Source: Chthoniobacterales bacterium
Lineage (GTDB): Bacteria; Verrucomicrobiota; Verrucomicrobiia; Chthoniobacterales; UBA10450
NCBI GenBank assembly: GCA_013697015.1
Contig: JACCXL010000335.1
Span: 1-5,314, forward strand
DNA: 5,314 nucleotides
Direction: 5' to 3'
Position numbers and translations under genes: made by a program. Each line of letters begins with the position of its first letter. Position 1 is the stretch's first letter. Positions 1 through 5,314 of the stretch are shown here, in pieces. The notes below the pieces were generated by a model that had not been told where the DNA came from, made no database searches, and saw only the letters and a program-made list of their open reading frames with translations.

Positions 1-144
1 GGCGGTTACGGATACGGGGGCGGGTCAGTCGTAGTTTCGAGTGGCAGTCGTTCGTATTATCGGCCCGGCTATGTGCGATCGTCGCACCCCCGGCGTCATC
101 GCCGGGGTCGACATGCTCGGCCAACTCCGACGCCCGGGACTTAG
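1..144 (+). CDS. C-terminal fragment of an unidentified Gly/Tyr/Arg-rich protein (cut by left edge)
   Basis: Frame 1 is open from the first base to a TAG at 142-144, giving the last 47 residues of a gene that begins outside the window. The tail starts GGYGYGGGS, continues with Ser, Tyr and Val, then becomes strongly basic (PRRHRRGRHAR) and ends in RPTPTPGT. This low-complexity, cationic composition fits the disordered end of a secreted or nucleic-acid-binding protein, but no domain is visible and I do not recognise the family. It converges on the PPK2 gene, whose stop lies 45 bases away on the other strand. The support is only an open frame with biased, protein-like composition, so a chance open frame in GC-rich DNA remains possible. 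Confidence 0.45.
   Translation, partial: GGYGYGGGSVVVSSGSRSYYRPGYVRSSHPRRHRRGRHARPTPTPGT
88..107. repeat. Perfect 8-bp GC hairpin
   Basis: CCCCGGCG at 88-95 and CGCCGGGG at 100-107 are exact reverse complements around the four-base loop TCAT. The stem lies inside the C-terminal coding tail of the left-edge gene, about 35 bases before its stop. No run of T follows on either strand, so it is not a standard intrinsic terminator. It may only reflect the Pro/Arg/His codons there, although it could fold in the mRNA. Confidence 0.5.
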
Positions 145-188
145 AGCGCGCCGTCGTTTGTCGCGGATCAACGCCGGCAGACGGTCAG

Positions 189-1073
189 TTACGTTCGCGC
201 TTTTAGGGCCGCCCGCGCCGCGACGACTTCTTTCTCTTCGGTCGCGCTGAGAACGGGCACGCGCAACCCCAATGCGCGCATTCGTTCGATCACAACCGAG
301 GAAACGACGAGGCGCGTGAACCATTTGTGGTCCGCCGGGACAACATACCACGGCGCAAACTCGGTCGCCGTGTTCTGCACCATCTGCTCATAGGCGGTCA
401 TGTACTGGCCCCACAATTTACGCTCCTTGAGATCGCCTTTCTCGAACTTCCAATTTTTCTCCTTCTCATCGAGCCGATCGAGTAATCGCTTTCGCTGTTC
501 TTCGGGCGAAACGTGCAGAAAAAACTTGAGCACGACCGTTCCGCTGCGCGTGAGGTGGCGTTCGAAATCGTTGATGCTTTGGAATCGTTCTGCCCAAATA
601 TTTTTCGGCAGCAAAGGTTTCGGCAGGCCCTGCTTCTCGAGGAATTCGGGATGCACGCGCACGACCAGGACCTCCTCGTAGTAGCTGCGGTTGAAGACGC
701 CAATCTCCCCGCGGTGCGGCAGCACGTTCGAAGCGCGCCACAGGAAGTCGTGGCTTAATTCCGCCGGGCTTGGCGCTTTAAAGGTCGCGACGCGGCAGCC
801 CTGCGGATTCACTCCCGATAACACATGTTTAATCGTGCCATCCTTCCCCGCCGCATCCATCGCCTGGAAAAGCAACAAGACCGACCATTCGTTCTGCGCG
901 TAAAGTAGCTCCTGTAGTTCGCAAAGCGCGGTGACAGCGGCGCCGGATGCGTCCACGGCCTTATCCTTCGACTTGAGGCCCGCCGTATCGCCGGGATTCA
1001 CTTTGCTGAGGCGGAACTTCGCATCGCTTACGCAATAACGCCGGGCCAGCTCCGCGTGGGGGAAGGAGGCCAT
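189..1073 (-). CDS. ppk2: Polyphosphate:nucleotide phosphotransferase, PPK2 family (class III-like)
   Basis: This 294-residue cytosolic enzyme is predicted to transfer phosphate from inorganic polyphosphate to nucleotides. Class III members phosphorylate AMP to ADP and on to ATP. The P-loop (Walker A) reads MDAAGKDG at residues 72-79, with the key Lys at 77. It is followed by the family signature SGVNPQG at 86-92 and a Walker B-like region GVFNRSYYEEVLVVRVH at 125-141. Asn128 sits where class I enzymes have Asp in FDRSWY; FNRS.YE..LVVRVH is, as I recall, what class III proteins carry. A basic lid-like helical segment (EEQRKRLLDRLDEKEKNWKF) follows at 191-210, and residues 241-249 read PWYVVPADH. 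Length and N-terminus (KFRLSKVNPGDT) match full-length members. The ATG at 1071-1073 has no evident Shine-Dalgarno site. It is the last gene of the minus-strand cluster, 72 bases after the transglutaminase-like gene. The family call is secure; the class III subgroup and AMP preference are inferred from motifs. Confidence 0.93.
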   Translation of the reverse strand: MASFPHAELARRYCVSDAKFRLSKVNPGDTAGLKSKDKAVDASGAAVTALCELQELLYAQNEWSVLLLFQAMDAAGKDGTIKHVLSGVNPQGCRVATFKAPSPAELSHDFLWRASNVLPHRGEIGVFNRSYYEEVLVVRVHPEFLEKQGLPKPLLPKNIWAERFQSINDFERHLTRSGTVVLKFFLHVSPEEQRKRLLDRLDEKEKNWKFEKGDLKERKLWGQYMTAYEQMVQNTATEFAPWYVVPADHKWFTRLVVSSVVIERMRALGLRVPVLSATEEKEVVAARAALKART

Positions 1074-1145
1074 AGGTCAGTCGCTAACGTACACCGACGG
1101 AGGGGCGCAGGACATCATGATGCTCATTTGCAGCGAGATGCGGCT
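1074..1145 (-). other. 72-bp intergenic gap between the transglutaminase-like gene and ppk2
   Basis: The gap separates two genes on the same strand. It contains one short perfect palindrome, CATCATGATG at 1113-1122, and no T-run terminator. I see no convincing promoter, so read-through from the upstream genes into ppk2 is plausible. The palindrome is short enough to be chance. Confidence 0.4.
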
Positions 1146-1847
1146 TTACCGCTTCGGTTTCGTTTCGTGATCAAGCATCTCGGCTCGCATCGTCCGTGCA
1201 TCGACGCGGGCGATCCGCTTCTCCAGCGCGCGCGGGAAAAGCGAAAAATGCGGGATCTCACAAAGGTATTCCGCGACGCACCAAATGTTTTGCTCCGAGG
1301 TCATCCATGCGAGGTGATCAAAGCGCTTCAAATCTACTGGACGCGAATAGCGCCGCAGTGTCCGTTCGCCGCGCAGGTTGAAATAGATTGGGAAATAACT
1401 GAGCGCAAGTTCGCGTAAATTACGGTAGACCGGTTGCCGATCGCGGCAGCCGGTGAAGTTCGACTTCGCGATCGCACCCCAATGTCCTCGCAGACGATAG
1501 ATCGCGATGACGTGATCAGTGTCCTGCTCGGCTTCCAGATCGAGCAGGAGCGGTTTGAAGCCGAGGACGCGGAGCGCCGCTGCCGCGAAGGTCGCCCCCT
1601 CCAGGCAATGCGCGGTTCGCTCTCGCAAGACCTTCCGCGGCGACCATGAAGAGAGCGCATGATGATAGGGCAGCGAGTCGAGAAAACGCTGAATTCCAAC
1701 GGGTGTTTTCAATCCGCGCAGCGTGCGCAGCTCCGCAGCCGTGAAGGCGTCCGCGACGGTCCGATTTATCCTCACTGCCAGGATTGCGCGTTTGTCACCG
1801 CGCCGCTCCGCTCTTTTCGTTGACCCCGGTGCCGAGCCACTTCGCAT
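1146..1847 (-). CDS. Transglutaminase-like Cys/His protein of unknown substrate
   Basis: A 233-residue protein with no signal peptide or membrane segment, so probably cytosolic. The core resembles the transglutaminase-like (papain-type) fold. A candidate nucleophile Cys81 sits in TAHCLEGATFAAAALRVLGF (78-97), matching the usual Cys-containing helix, and a candidate His112 sits in DTDHVIAIYRL (109-119). The third catalytic residue is normally Asp in a 'vDpt'-like motif after a Trp; here the matching stretch is HWGAIAKSNF (122-131), with no Asp. From memory, WGAIAKSNF and the later LRELALSYFP are conserved in uncharacterised bacterial homologues, so the variation is probably typical of the family. 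Activity is unproven. The start is uncertain. ATG at 1847 overlaps the end of the peptidase gene by 53 bases, and its first ~24 residues look like an out-of-frame reading of that gene. GTG at 1773-1775 would give 209 residues, starting 19 bases past the peptidase stop. Neither has a clear ribosome-binding site. Confidence 0.75.
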   Translation of the reverse strand: MRSGSAPGSTKRAERRGDKRAILAVRINRTVADAFTAAELRTLRGLKTPVGIQRFLDSLPYHHALSSWSPRKVLRERTAHCLEGATFAAAALRVLGFKPLLLDLEAEQDTDHVIAIYRLRGHWGAIAKSNFTGCRDRQPVYRNLRELALSYFPIYFNLRGERTLRRYSRPVDLKRFDHLAWMTSEQNIWCVAEYLCEIPHFSLFPRALEKRIARVDARTMRAEMLDHETKPKR

Positions 1848-3876
1848 ACCAGTCCAGGTAACGCTTATAACGATCGATGATGTAGCTCGGCTTCGTCAGC
1901 CGGTGGAATTGTCCGGGATAAATGACCAGCTCGGTCGGCACGCCGCGTGTGCGCAGCGCCTGGTACATCTGTTCGGTGTTGAGGAGCGGGACGTTGAAAT
2001 CGTTTTCGCCGCAAAGGAAAAGCGTCGGCGTCTTGATTTTGTCGGCGTGGAGAAAGGGATACGAGATGCGCGTCCACGTGTCGGGATTGTTCCACGGCGA
2101 CCCGAGTTCATTCTCGTAATCGCGGATGTATTGATCGGTGCCGTAGCCGGCAAGAACATTCGAGATCGAAGCGCCGCTCGTCGCCGCTTTGAAGCGGGTC
2201 GTCGTCGCGATCAGATAATTGGTGGAGATTCCGCCGTAGCTCCATCCGCCAACTCCGAGGCGGTCGGGATCTGCGAGCCCGCGAGCGATCGCGTCATCTA
2301 CGGCGGCAAGATCATCTTCCACATCGCGGTGTCCCCAGTCGGCGTAGATCCCCATCGCATAGTCGGTGCCGCGGCCCGTACCCCCGCGCGGATTTGGCAG
2401 AATGACCAAATAGCCGTTTGCGGCGAAGAGCTGCGCCTCGAAGTTGAACTCATTCGCATGCTGAGATTGCGGGCCGCCGTGCGGGCGGAGCAATCCGGCG
2501 TTCTTTCGCCCCGGCGTTTCCTCAACTGGGCGAACAACAAACCCGTGCACCTCGGTGCCATCCGCGCTCTTGAATTTCGTCTCTTCCACGCGACCGAGGC
2601 GGACCCGCGCCATGAAGGCGTCGTTCTGTTTCGTCAGGCAACGCAGTCCGCCCGTTTCCGCCGCGAAAATCTCGTAGGGCCGATCGGGCGTGCTCGTGCG
2701 CACGATGATTTTACCGGCCGGCGCGACGTCGTATGCCGTCGTTGTGCGGCGTCCTCCGGCGACAATTTCCGGCGCGCCTCCCGCTAGCGGAACGCGCGCG
2801 ACACTGGCGCCGCCATCATCTTCCAGGACGATAAAAATGGATTTCCCATCGGCGGACCAATGCGGCTGGACGACATTTCGATCAAGCTTCTCCGTCAGCA
2901 CCCGCGCTTCGCCGCCACCGGCTGGAATCACGGCCAGCGCGTGGACTGCGTATTCGATTTTCTTCGGGGCGCCGCCATGAATGTAGGCGATCGATTTGCC
3001 GTCCGGACTCCACGCGGGCGCGCTCTCCCAATCCGGATTCGGATCAGCCTCGGGCGATGTCGTCAGCTGACGCTCCTTCGCTCCGGGCCGCGCGGCGATC
3101 ACATAGACGTCCCAATTGTCGGTGCGATCAGGATCGTCGCCGCGCTTCGTCACGAATGCGATCTCGCTGCCATCGGGCGACCACGCCGGCCAGAGATCGT
3201 CATGTTTGCCCGCAGTGAGCGGCTCAATTTTGCGCGTCGCGAGATCGAGGAGGTTGAGATGCGAGTAGCGCTCGGTGAGATAGCCTTCGATGTCTTTCTT
3301 GAAAAAGAGCCGGTCGATCACGAGCGGAAGCACGGTTTTCTTCTCCTTCTCCTTGGCGACGGCATCGCGTGGGTCGGGATCATGAATGACGAGCGCGATG
3401 CGCTTCGAATCCGGCGCCCACGCGAAATCATCGATACCGCCTTTCGCTTCCGTCAGCCGTTCGGCTTCGCCGCCACCGGTCGCCATGATCCAGAGCTGAT
3501 CATTCTCGTTCTCATCAAGTCGGCTGGAGAGAAATGCCAACCACTTTCCGTTCGGACTCCACCGCGGATGCGACTGCTTGTTTTCGCCGAAGGTGAGCGC
3601 CCGATTCTCCGATCCATCCCACTTCACGAGCCACAGATTCTTCGCCTGTTTATCTTTCGCGAGATCCATCGTTTTGACCACGTACGTGATGAGATTTCCG
3701 TCCGGCGAAAGCTGTGGCTCATCCACCTCGCGAATGGCCGCCGCATCGTCTGGTTTCAACACCCGCGGCGGCTCGGCGAACAGCGGAGACACGATCGCGG
3801 TGCAGACGAGAGCGGTCGTAAAAGCGGTTACCAAGACGCCGCGCAGCCGATGGAGTAGTAACGTTCCGTAGTTCAT
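1795..3876 (-). CDS. Secreted S9-family prolyl-oligopeptidase-like serine peptidase (acylaminoacyl/dipeptidyl peptidase type)
   Basis: Predicted to cleave short peptides outside the cytoplasm. Numbering is from the chosen ATG (693 residues). Residues 1-34 look like a signal peptide: a basic start (HRLRG), a hydrophobic core, and cleavage after SPLFA before EPPRV. The frame stays open to an ATG at 3978, but that adds 34 residues ahead of the signal peptide and so was not used. The N-terminal half is a beta-propeller of PD40-type repeats: LSPDGNLITYV (about 56), WSPNGKWLAFL (106), WAPDSKRIAL (153), WSPDGSEIAFV (232), WSPDGKSIAYI (289) and WSADGKSIFIV (340). The C-terminal alpha/beta-hydrolase domain has the oxyanion-region HGGP (466-469), nucleophile Ser546 in GGWSYGG, Asp626 in LCGENDFNVP, and His658 in PGQFHRL. 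The triad is complete and the length normal. Cys24 lacks a lipobox, so it is not an obvious lipoprotein. It is the first gene of the minus-strand cluster. The exact specificity cannot be read from sequence. Confidence 0.94.
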   Translation of the reverse strand: MNYGTLLLHRLRGVLVTAFTTALVCTAIVSPLFAEPPRVLKPDDAAAIREVDEPQLSPDGNLITYVVKTMDLAKDKQAKNLWLVKWDGSENRALTFGENKQSHPRWSPNGKWLAFLSSRLDENENDQLWIMATGGGEAERLTEAKGGIDDFAWAPDSKRIALVIHDPDPRDAVAKEKEKKTVLPLVIDRLFFKKDIEGYLTERYSHLNLLDLATRKIEPLTAGKHDDLWPAWSPDGSEIAFVTKRGDDPDRTDNWDVYVIAARPGAKERQLTTSPEADPNPDWESAPAWSPDGKSIAYIHGGAPKKIEYAVHALAVIPAGGGEARVLTEKLDRNVVQPHWSADGKSIFIVLEDDGGASVARVPLAGGAPEIVAGGRRTTTAYDVAPAGKIIVRTSTPDRPYEIFAAETGGLRCLTKQNDAFMARVRLGRVEETKFKSADGTEVHGFVVRPVEETPGRKNAGLLRPHGGPQSQHANEFNFEAQLFAANGYLVILPNPRGGTGRGTDYAMGIYADWGHRDVEDDLAAVDDAIARGLADPDRLGVGGWSYGGISTNYLIATTTRFKAATSGASISNVLAGYGTDQYIRDYENELGSPWNNPDTWTRISYPFLHADKIKTPTLFLCGENDFNVPLLNTEQMYQALRTRGVPTELVIYPGQFHRLTKPSYIIDRYKRYLDWYAKWLGTGVNEKSGAAR

Positions 3877-3939
3877 AAGAGAGTGAAGACGAGAGGTTAT
3901 TGTGAACGTCCGCCGAAGAAAAAGAACTTCTTCACCGAC

Positions 3940-3955
3940 GATCGTGATTACGATC
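3940..3955. repeat. Perfect 6-bp inverted repeat in the peptidase leader
   Basis: GATCGT at 3940-3945 and ACGATC at 3950-3955 flank a four-base spacer GATT. It lies 64 bases upstream of the chosen peptidase ATG, within the probable leader or promoter region. A second weaker symmetry, AAGAA-C-TTCTT, sits at 3922-3932. Either could be an operator or a leader hairpin, but such short symmetries also arise by chance. Confidence 0.3.
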
Positions 3956-4009
3956 AGGGGAACGAACGCCGCTCGCAAACGTTAGTCGAACCGCAATCTC
4001 TCTTGCCGC

Positions 4010-4135
4010 AAGTGCGGCGATGCTGCTCGAATGCACACGCGCCGGCTTCGAGCGCCCGCTCATCTCCGCGCCGTTCCGCGCTTCAAACTGCTTGACCGTT
4101 TCTCGCGTGGCCGGATTGATCGAGCCAATCGCCAT
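4010..4135 (-). pseudogene. Truncated, frameshifted N-terminus of a succinate-semialdehyde dehydrogenase (gabD-type)
   Basis: Reading leftward from ATG at 4135 gives MAIGSINPATRETVKQFEA, which closely resembles the start of NAD(P)-dependent succinate-semialdehyde dehydrogenases (M-A-I-x-x-INPATGE-x-x-K-x-FEA). The frame then degrades, but moving to the next frame from position 4061 restores ERALEAGACAFEQHRRT, which fits the next stretch of the same family. Inserting one C between 4062 and 4061 would turn ATGAGCGG into ATCGAGCGG and join both halves as ...GAEIERALEAGA.... The similarity fades near 4010; the shifted frame stops at 3954. The family is usually about 450-490 residues, so the cofactor-binding and catalytic Cys regions are absent. 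I read this as a gene relic left by a deletion or rearrangement next to the peptidase. The family match is from memory; a sequencing indel could explain the shift but not the truncation. Confidence 0.6.
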
Positions 4136-4275
4136 TCACAATTCTAAGCGACTTACGCCTGTCATAGAAGTCGGCGGGCAAACGGACGAACGGCGTGAGC
4201 GCTTTAGATTGTGCAAAAAGTGAGGACTGATACCCCAATGCTTCCCGCGTAAGACGCAAATCACGGAAATTATAT

Positions 4276-4303
4276 TTGACCTGAGAAAAAAGCATAGGAC
4301 AAT
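4276..4303 (+). promoter_or_regulatory. Possible sigma70-type promoter for the secreted modular gene
   Basis: TTGACC at 4276-4281 matches five of six bases of the -35 consensus, and GACAAT at 4298-4303 matches four of six of the -10 consensus, with a 16-base spacer. It lies in an AT-richer stretch and would give a leader of roughly 70 bases before the ATG at 4380. This is pattern matching only, and the consensus may differ in this phylum. Confidence 0.3.
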
Positions 4304-4370
4304 TCAAACCACCATAGGTTTTATCACTTCCCAAGCATCGCCACATACAGTCAAAGCTTATGTAATATAA

Positions 4371-4374
4371 GAGG
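4371..4374 (+). promoter_or_regulatory. Ribosome-binding site of the secreted modular gene
   Basis: GAGG at 4371-4374, within AAGAGGCGG, lies five bases before the ATG at 4380-4382. It is the only clear Shine-Dalgarno-like site in the window and, together with the signal peptide that follows, fixes the start of this gene. Confidence 0.65.
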
Positions 4375-4379
4375 CGGAA

Positions 4380-5314
4380 ATGAAATTATCATTACTCATA
4401 TTTCTGGCATCGATAGGCTTAGGCCTTGCTCGACAGGAAAATGACAATCCCACTCCCACTCTGACACTGAAACCCGCACCCACACCGACTCCAACACCGA
4501 ACCTAACCGACGACTTCAACGATAATCTTCGAGACGCCACGAAGTGGTCTATCGGTCTGCTCAATAAGGATCAGTCCCAATGGGACCCAAACGTGCCGGT
4601 TCTGGAGCAGAACGGGCAGTTGCAGATCAAGCCCCTCGCGAACACCACCGGTAACCACTACAGCGGCTACGTTTCAGTGAATTCGTGGAACATGACCGGT
4701 GCCCAGGCCAGCGTCGAAGTGGTGCAAACTACGAACGGCCCGGGAATGTGCCTGGTGCTCGGGATCGATTACAATAACTGGTACCGTATTGCCTTCTCCG
4801 CCGGCTCGCTTTTGCTGGAAGATCAGGTGGGTGGTGTGCACCGGACGGTGACTATTGCCTATAATGCGACGCAGCATCGCTTTTGGCGCATTCGGCACGA
4901 TTCCGTGGCAAACCAGATTGTCTTCGAGACAAGTCCGGACAGGACGACGTGGACCATACGGCGTCAGATCGCGAGAAATCTTGCTGTTACATCGATGAAA
5001 GCTGAGCTGACGGCTGGTACCTATCAATCAGTCGCTTCACCCGGCACGGCGATCTTCGATAATTTCCAGCTCACACCCACACCCACACCCACACCCACAC
5101 CAACTCCAACACCGACACCGACACCCACGCCGACACCAACACCAACACCAACTCCAACCCTAACCCTAACCGACGACTTCAACGATAATGTTCGCGACGC
5201 GACGAAGTGGTCTATCGGTCTGCTCAATAAGGATCAGTCTCAATGGGACCCAAACGTGCCGGTTCTGGAGCAGAACGGGCAATTGCAGATCAAGCCCCTC
5301 GCGAACACCACCGG
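4380..5314 (+). CDS. Secreted modular protein with Thr-Pro linkers and repeated beta-sandwich-like domains (cut by right edge)
   Basis: The frame runs open from ATG at 4380 to the end of the window (311 codons, no stop). Residues 1-17 form a short signal peptide (MKLSLLIFLASIGLGLA), probably cut before RQE. Residues 24-43 are a Pro/Thr linker. Domain 1 spans about 44-231, beginning DDFNDNLRDATKWSIG and ending TAIFDNFQL. Its alternating hydrophobic pattern and aromatic residues (YNNWYRIAF, HRFWRIRHDS, TTWTIRRQ) suggest a concanavalin/LamG- or DUF1349-like beta-sandwich, often seen in carbohydrate-binding or surface proteins. This is inference from pattern. A linker of 14 Thr-Pro dipeptides (232-259) plus TLTLT leads to domain 2 from Asp265, nearly identical to domain 1 over the visible part. 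No catalytic motif is seen; an enzyme or anchor domain could lie beyond the edge. It is transcribed away from the peptidase cluster. A cell-surface or secreted binding role is likely, but the ligand is unknown. Confidence 0.88.
   Translation, partial: MKLSLLIFLASIGLGLARQENDNPTPTLTLKPAPTPTPTPNLTDDFNDNLRDATKWSIGLLNKDQSQWDPNVPVLEQNGQLQIKPLANTTGNHYSGYVSVNSWNMTGAQASVEVVQTTNGPGMCLVLGIDYNNWYRIAFSAGSLLLEDQVGGVHRTVTIAYNATQHRFWRIRHDSVANQIVFETSPDRTTWTIRRQIARNLAVTSMKAELTAGTYQSVASPGTAIFDNFQLTPTPTPTPTPTPTPTPTPTPTPTPTPTPTLTLTDDFNDNVRDATKWSIGLLNKDQSQWDPNVPVLEQNGQLQIKPLANTT
4509..5314 (+). repeat. In-frame tandem domain duplication, 663-bp period (second copy incomplete)
   Basis: Positions 4509-4651 recur at 5172-5314, exactly 663 bases (221 codons) later. 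The 143 comparable bases differ at five sites, about 96.5% identity: 4527/5190 C to G (Leu to Val), 4532/5195 A to C, 4538/5201 C to G, 4577/5240 C to T, and 4619/5282 G to A; the last four are silent. The first unit runs to 5171 and includes the domain and the Thr-Pro linker. The right edge cuts the second unit, so the number of copies is unknown. Confidence 0.95.
5073..5171 (+). repeat. Thr-Pro hexanucleotide tract (14 TP units, then TLTLT)
   Basis: Positions 5073-5156 are 14 consecutive ACN-CCN codon pairs, followed by ACC CTA ACC CTA ACC to 5171. The first four units are identical (ACACCC) and later ones vary at third positions, so the tract is both a low-complexity coding linker and a DNA repeat prone to slippage in steps of two residues. 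A shorter related Pro/Thr linker at 4449-4508 precedes the first domain. Such linkers are extended, protease-tolerant spacers in secreted multidomain proteins. Confidence 0.95.

Larger units (their letters stand above)
3877..4379. other. 503-bp region without an intact gene between divergent transcription units
   Basis: This stretch separates the leftward peptidase cluster from the rightward secreted modular gene. Its left part (about 4010-4135) holds a broken dehydrogenase N-terminus on the minus strand. Positions 3877-4009 would be the peptidase leader and contain short inverted repeats but no promoter I can defend. Positions about 4136-4379 are visibly richer in A and T than the flanking genes and include a possible promoter for the rightward gene. 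Open frames here, such as 4083-4346 on the minus strand, have no recognisable protein signature apart from the dehydrogenase relic. Confidence 0.6.

Noticed and set aside
145..188. Possible bidirectional terminator between the converging genes at the left
   Set aside because: Only a 5-bp stem (CCGTC/GACGG, 159-185) with a long loop is visible and there is no T-run, so it does not support a terminator call.
1723..2787. 354-codon open frame on the plus strand opposite the S9 peptidase
   Set aside because: It lies antisense to a peptidase with a complete catalytic triad and shows no domain pattern. Long antisense frames are common opposite GC-rich genes.
2860..3858. 332-codon open frame on the plus strand opposite the peptidase propeller
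   Set aside because: Same reason: it mirrors the propeller coding sequence and is full of Arg/Ile-rich, non-protein-like stretches.
3877..3978. Longer peptidase start at ATG 3978
   Set aside because: It would place 34 extra residues ahead of a good signal peptide. The ATG at 3876 directly precedes the signal peptide.
4083..4346. 87-codon minus-strand open frame (MWRCLGSDK...)
   Set aside because: No family signature or ribosome-binding site is visible, and its end overlaps the dehydrogenase relic in a different frame.
5073..5156. Tandem repeats that could suggest a CRISPR array or minisatellite
   Set aside because: There are no spacers and the six-base units encode an uninterrupted Thr-Pro linker in frame.
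5158..5171. CCCTAACCCTAACC, identical to a vertebrate-type telomere repeat
   Set aside because: It is just over two units, in frame as Leu-Thr-Leu-Thr codons at the end of the linker. A coding coincidence is the simplest reading.
5024..5227. Minus-strand open frame with a long Val-Gly repeat, and its partner at 4358-4564
   Set aside because: Both are reverse readings of the Thr-Pro linkers and the duplicated domain start. They begin with the same residues only because the DNA is duplicated.

Overview
The window looks like chromosomal DNA from a GC-rich, Gram-negative-type soil or sediment bacterium. My tentative placement is Verrucomicrobiota (Chthoniobacterales-like) or Acidobacteriota. The reasons are a secreted protein with long Thr-Pro linkers, the type of secreted S9 peptidase, a class III-like PPK2, and the lack of clear Shine-Dalgarno sites before most genes. 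None of these settles the taxonomy.

Layout. Positions 1-144 (+) hold the last 47 codons of a gene that enters from the left; its tail is rich in Gly, Tyr, Arg and His. It converges on a three-gene cluster on the minus strand, read from right to left. The cluster is a secreted S9-family prolyl-oligopeptidase-like peptidase (3876 to 1795), a transglutaminase-like Cys/His protein (1847 or 1775 to 1146), and a polyphosphate:nucleotide phosphotransferase of the PPK2 family (1073 to 189). The first two genes overlap or nearly abut, and 72 bases separate the second from the third, so a single transcript is plausible.

Positions 3877-4379 carry no intact gene. Just upstream of the peptidase lies what reads as the broken first ~42 codons of a succinate-semialdehyde dehydrogenase (gabD-type) gene on the minus strand. 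A single missing base near 4061 breaks its frame, and everything downstream of the N-terminus is gone. The rest of the gap (about 4136-4379) is AT-richer and holds a possible promoter for the rightward gene.

From 4380 to the right edge (+) runs the start of a secreted modular protein with no stop codon inside the window. It has a signal peptide, a short Pro/Thr linker, a ~187-residue beta-sandwich-like domain, a linker of 14 Thr-Pro dipeptides, and then the start of a second copy of the same domain. The two copies are 663 bases (221 codons) apart and differ at only 5 of the 143 bases that can be compared; four of the five changes are silent. This recent in-frame domain duplication is the most striking thing in the window.

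No tRNA, rRNA, CRISPR array, complete mobile element or clear rho-independent terminator was seen. The minus-strand cluster combines extracytoplasmic peptide degradation with polyphosphate-based nucleotide rephosphorylation. A functional link between the two is speculation.
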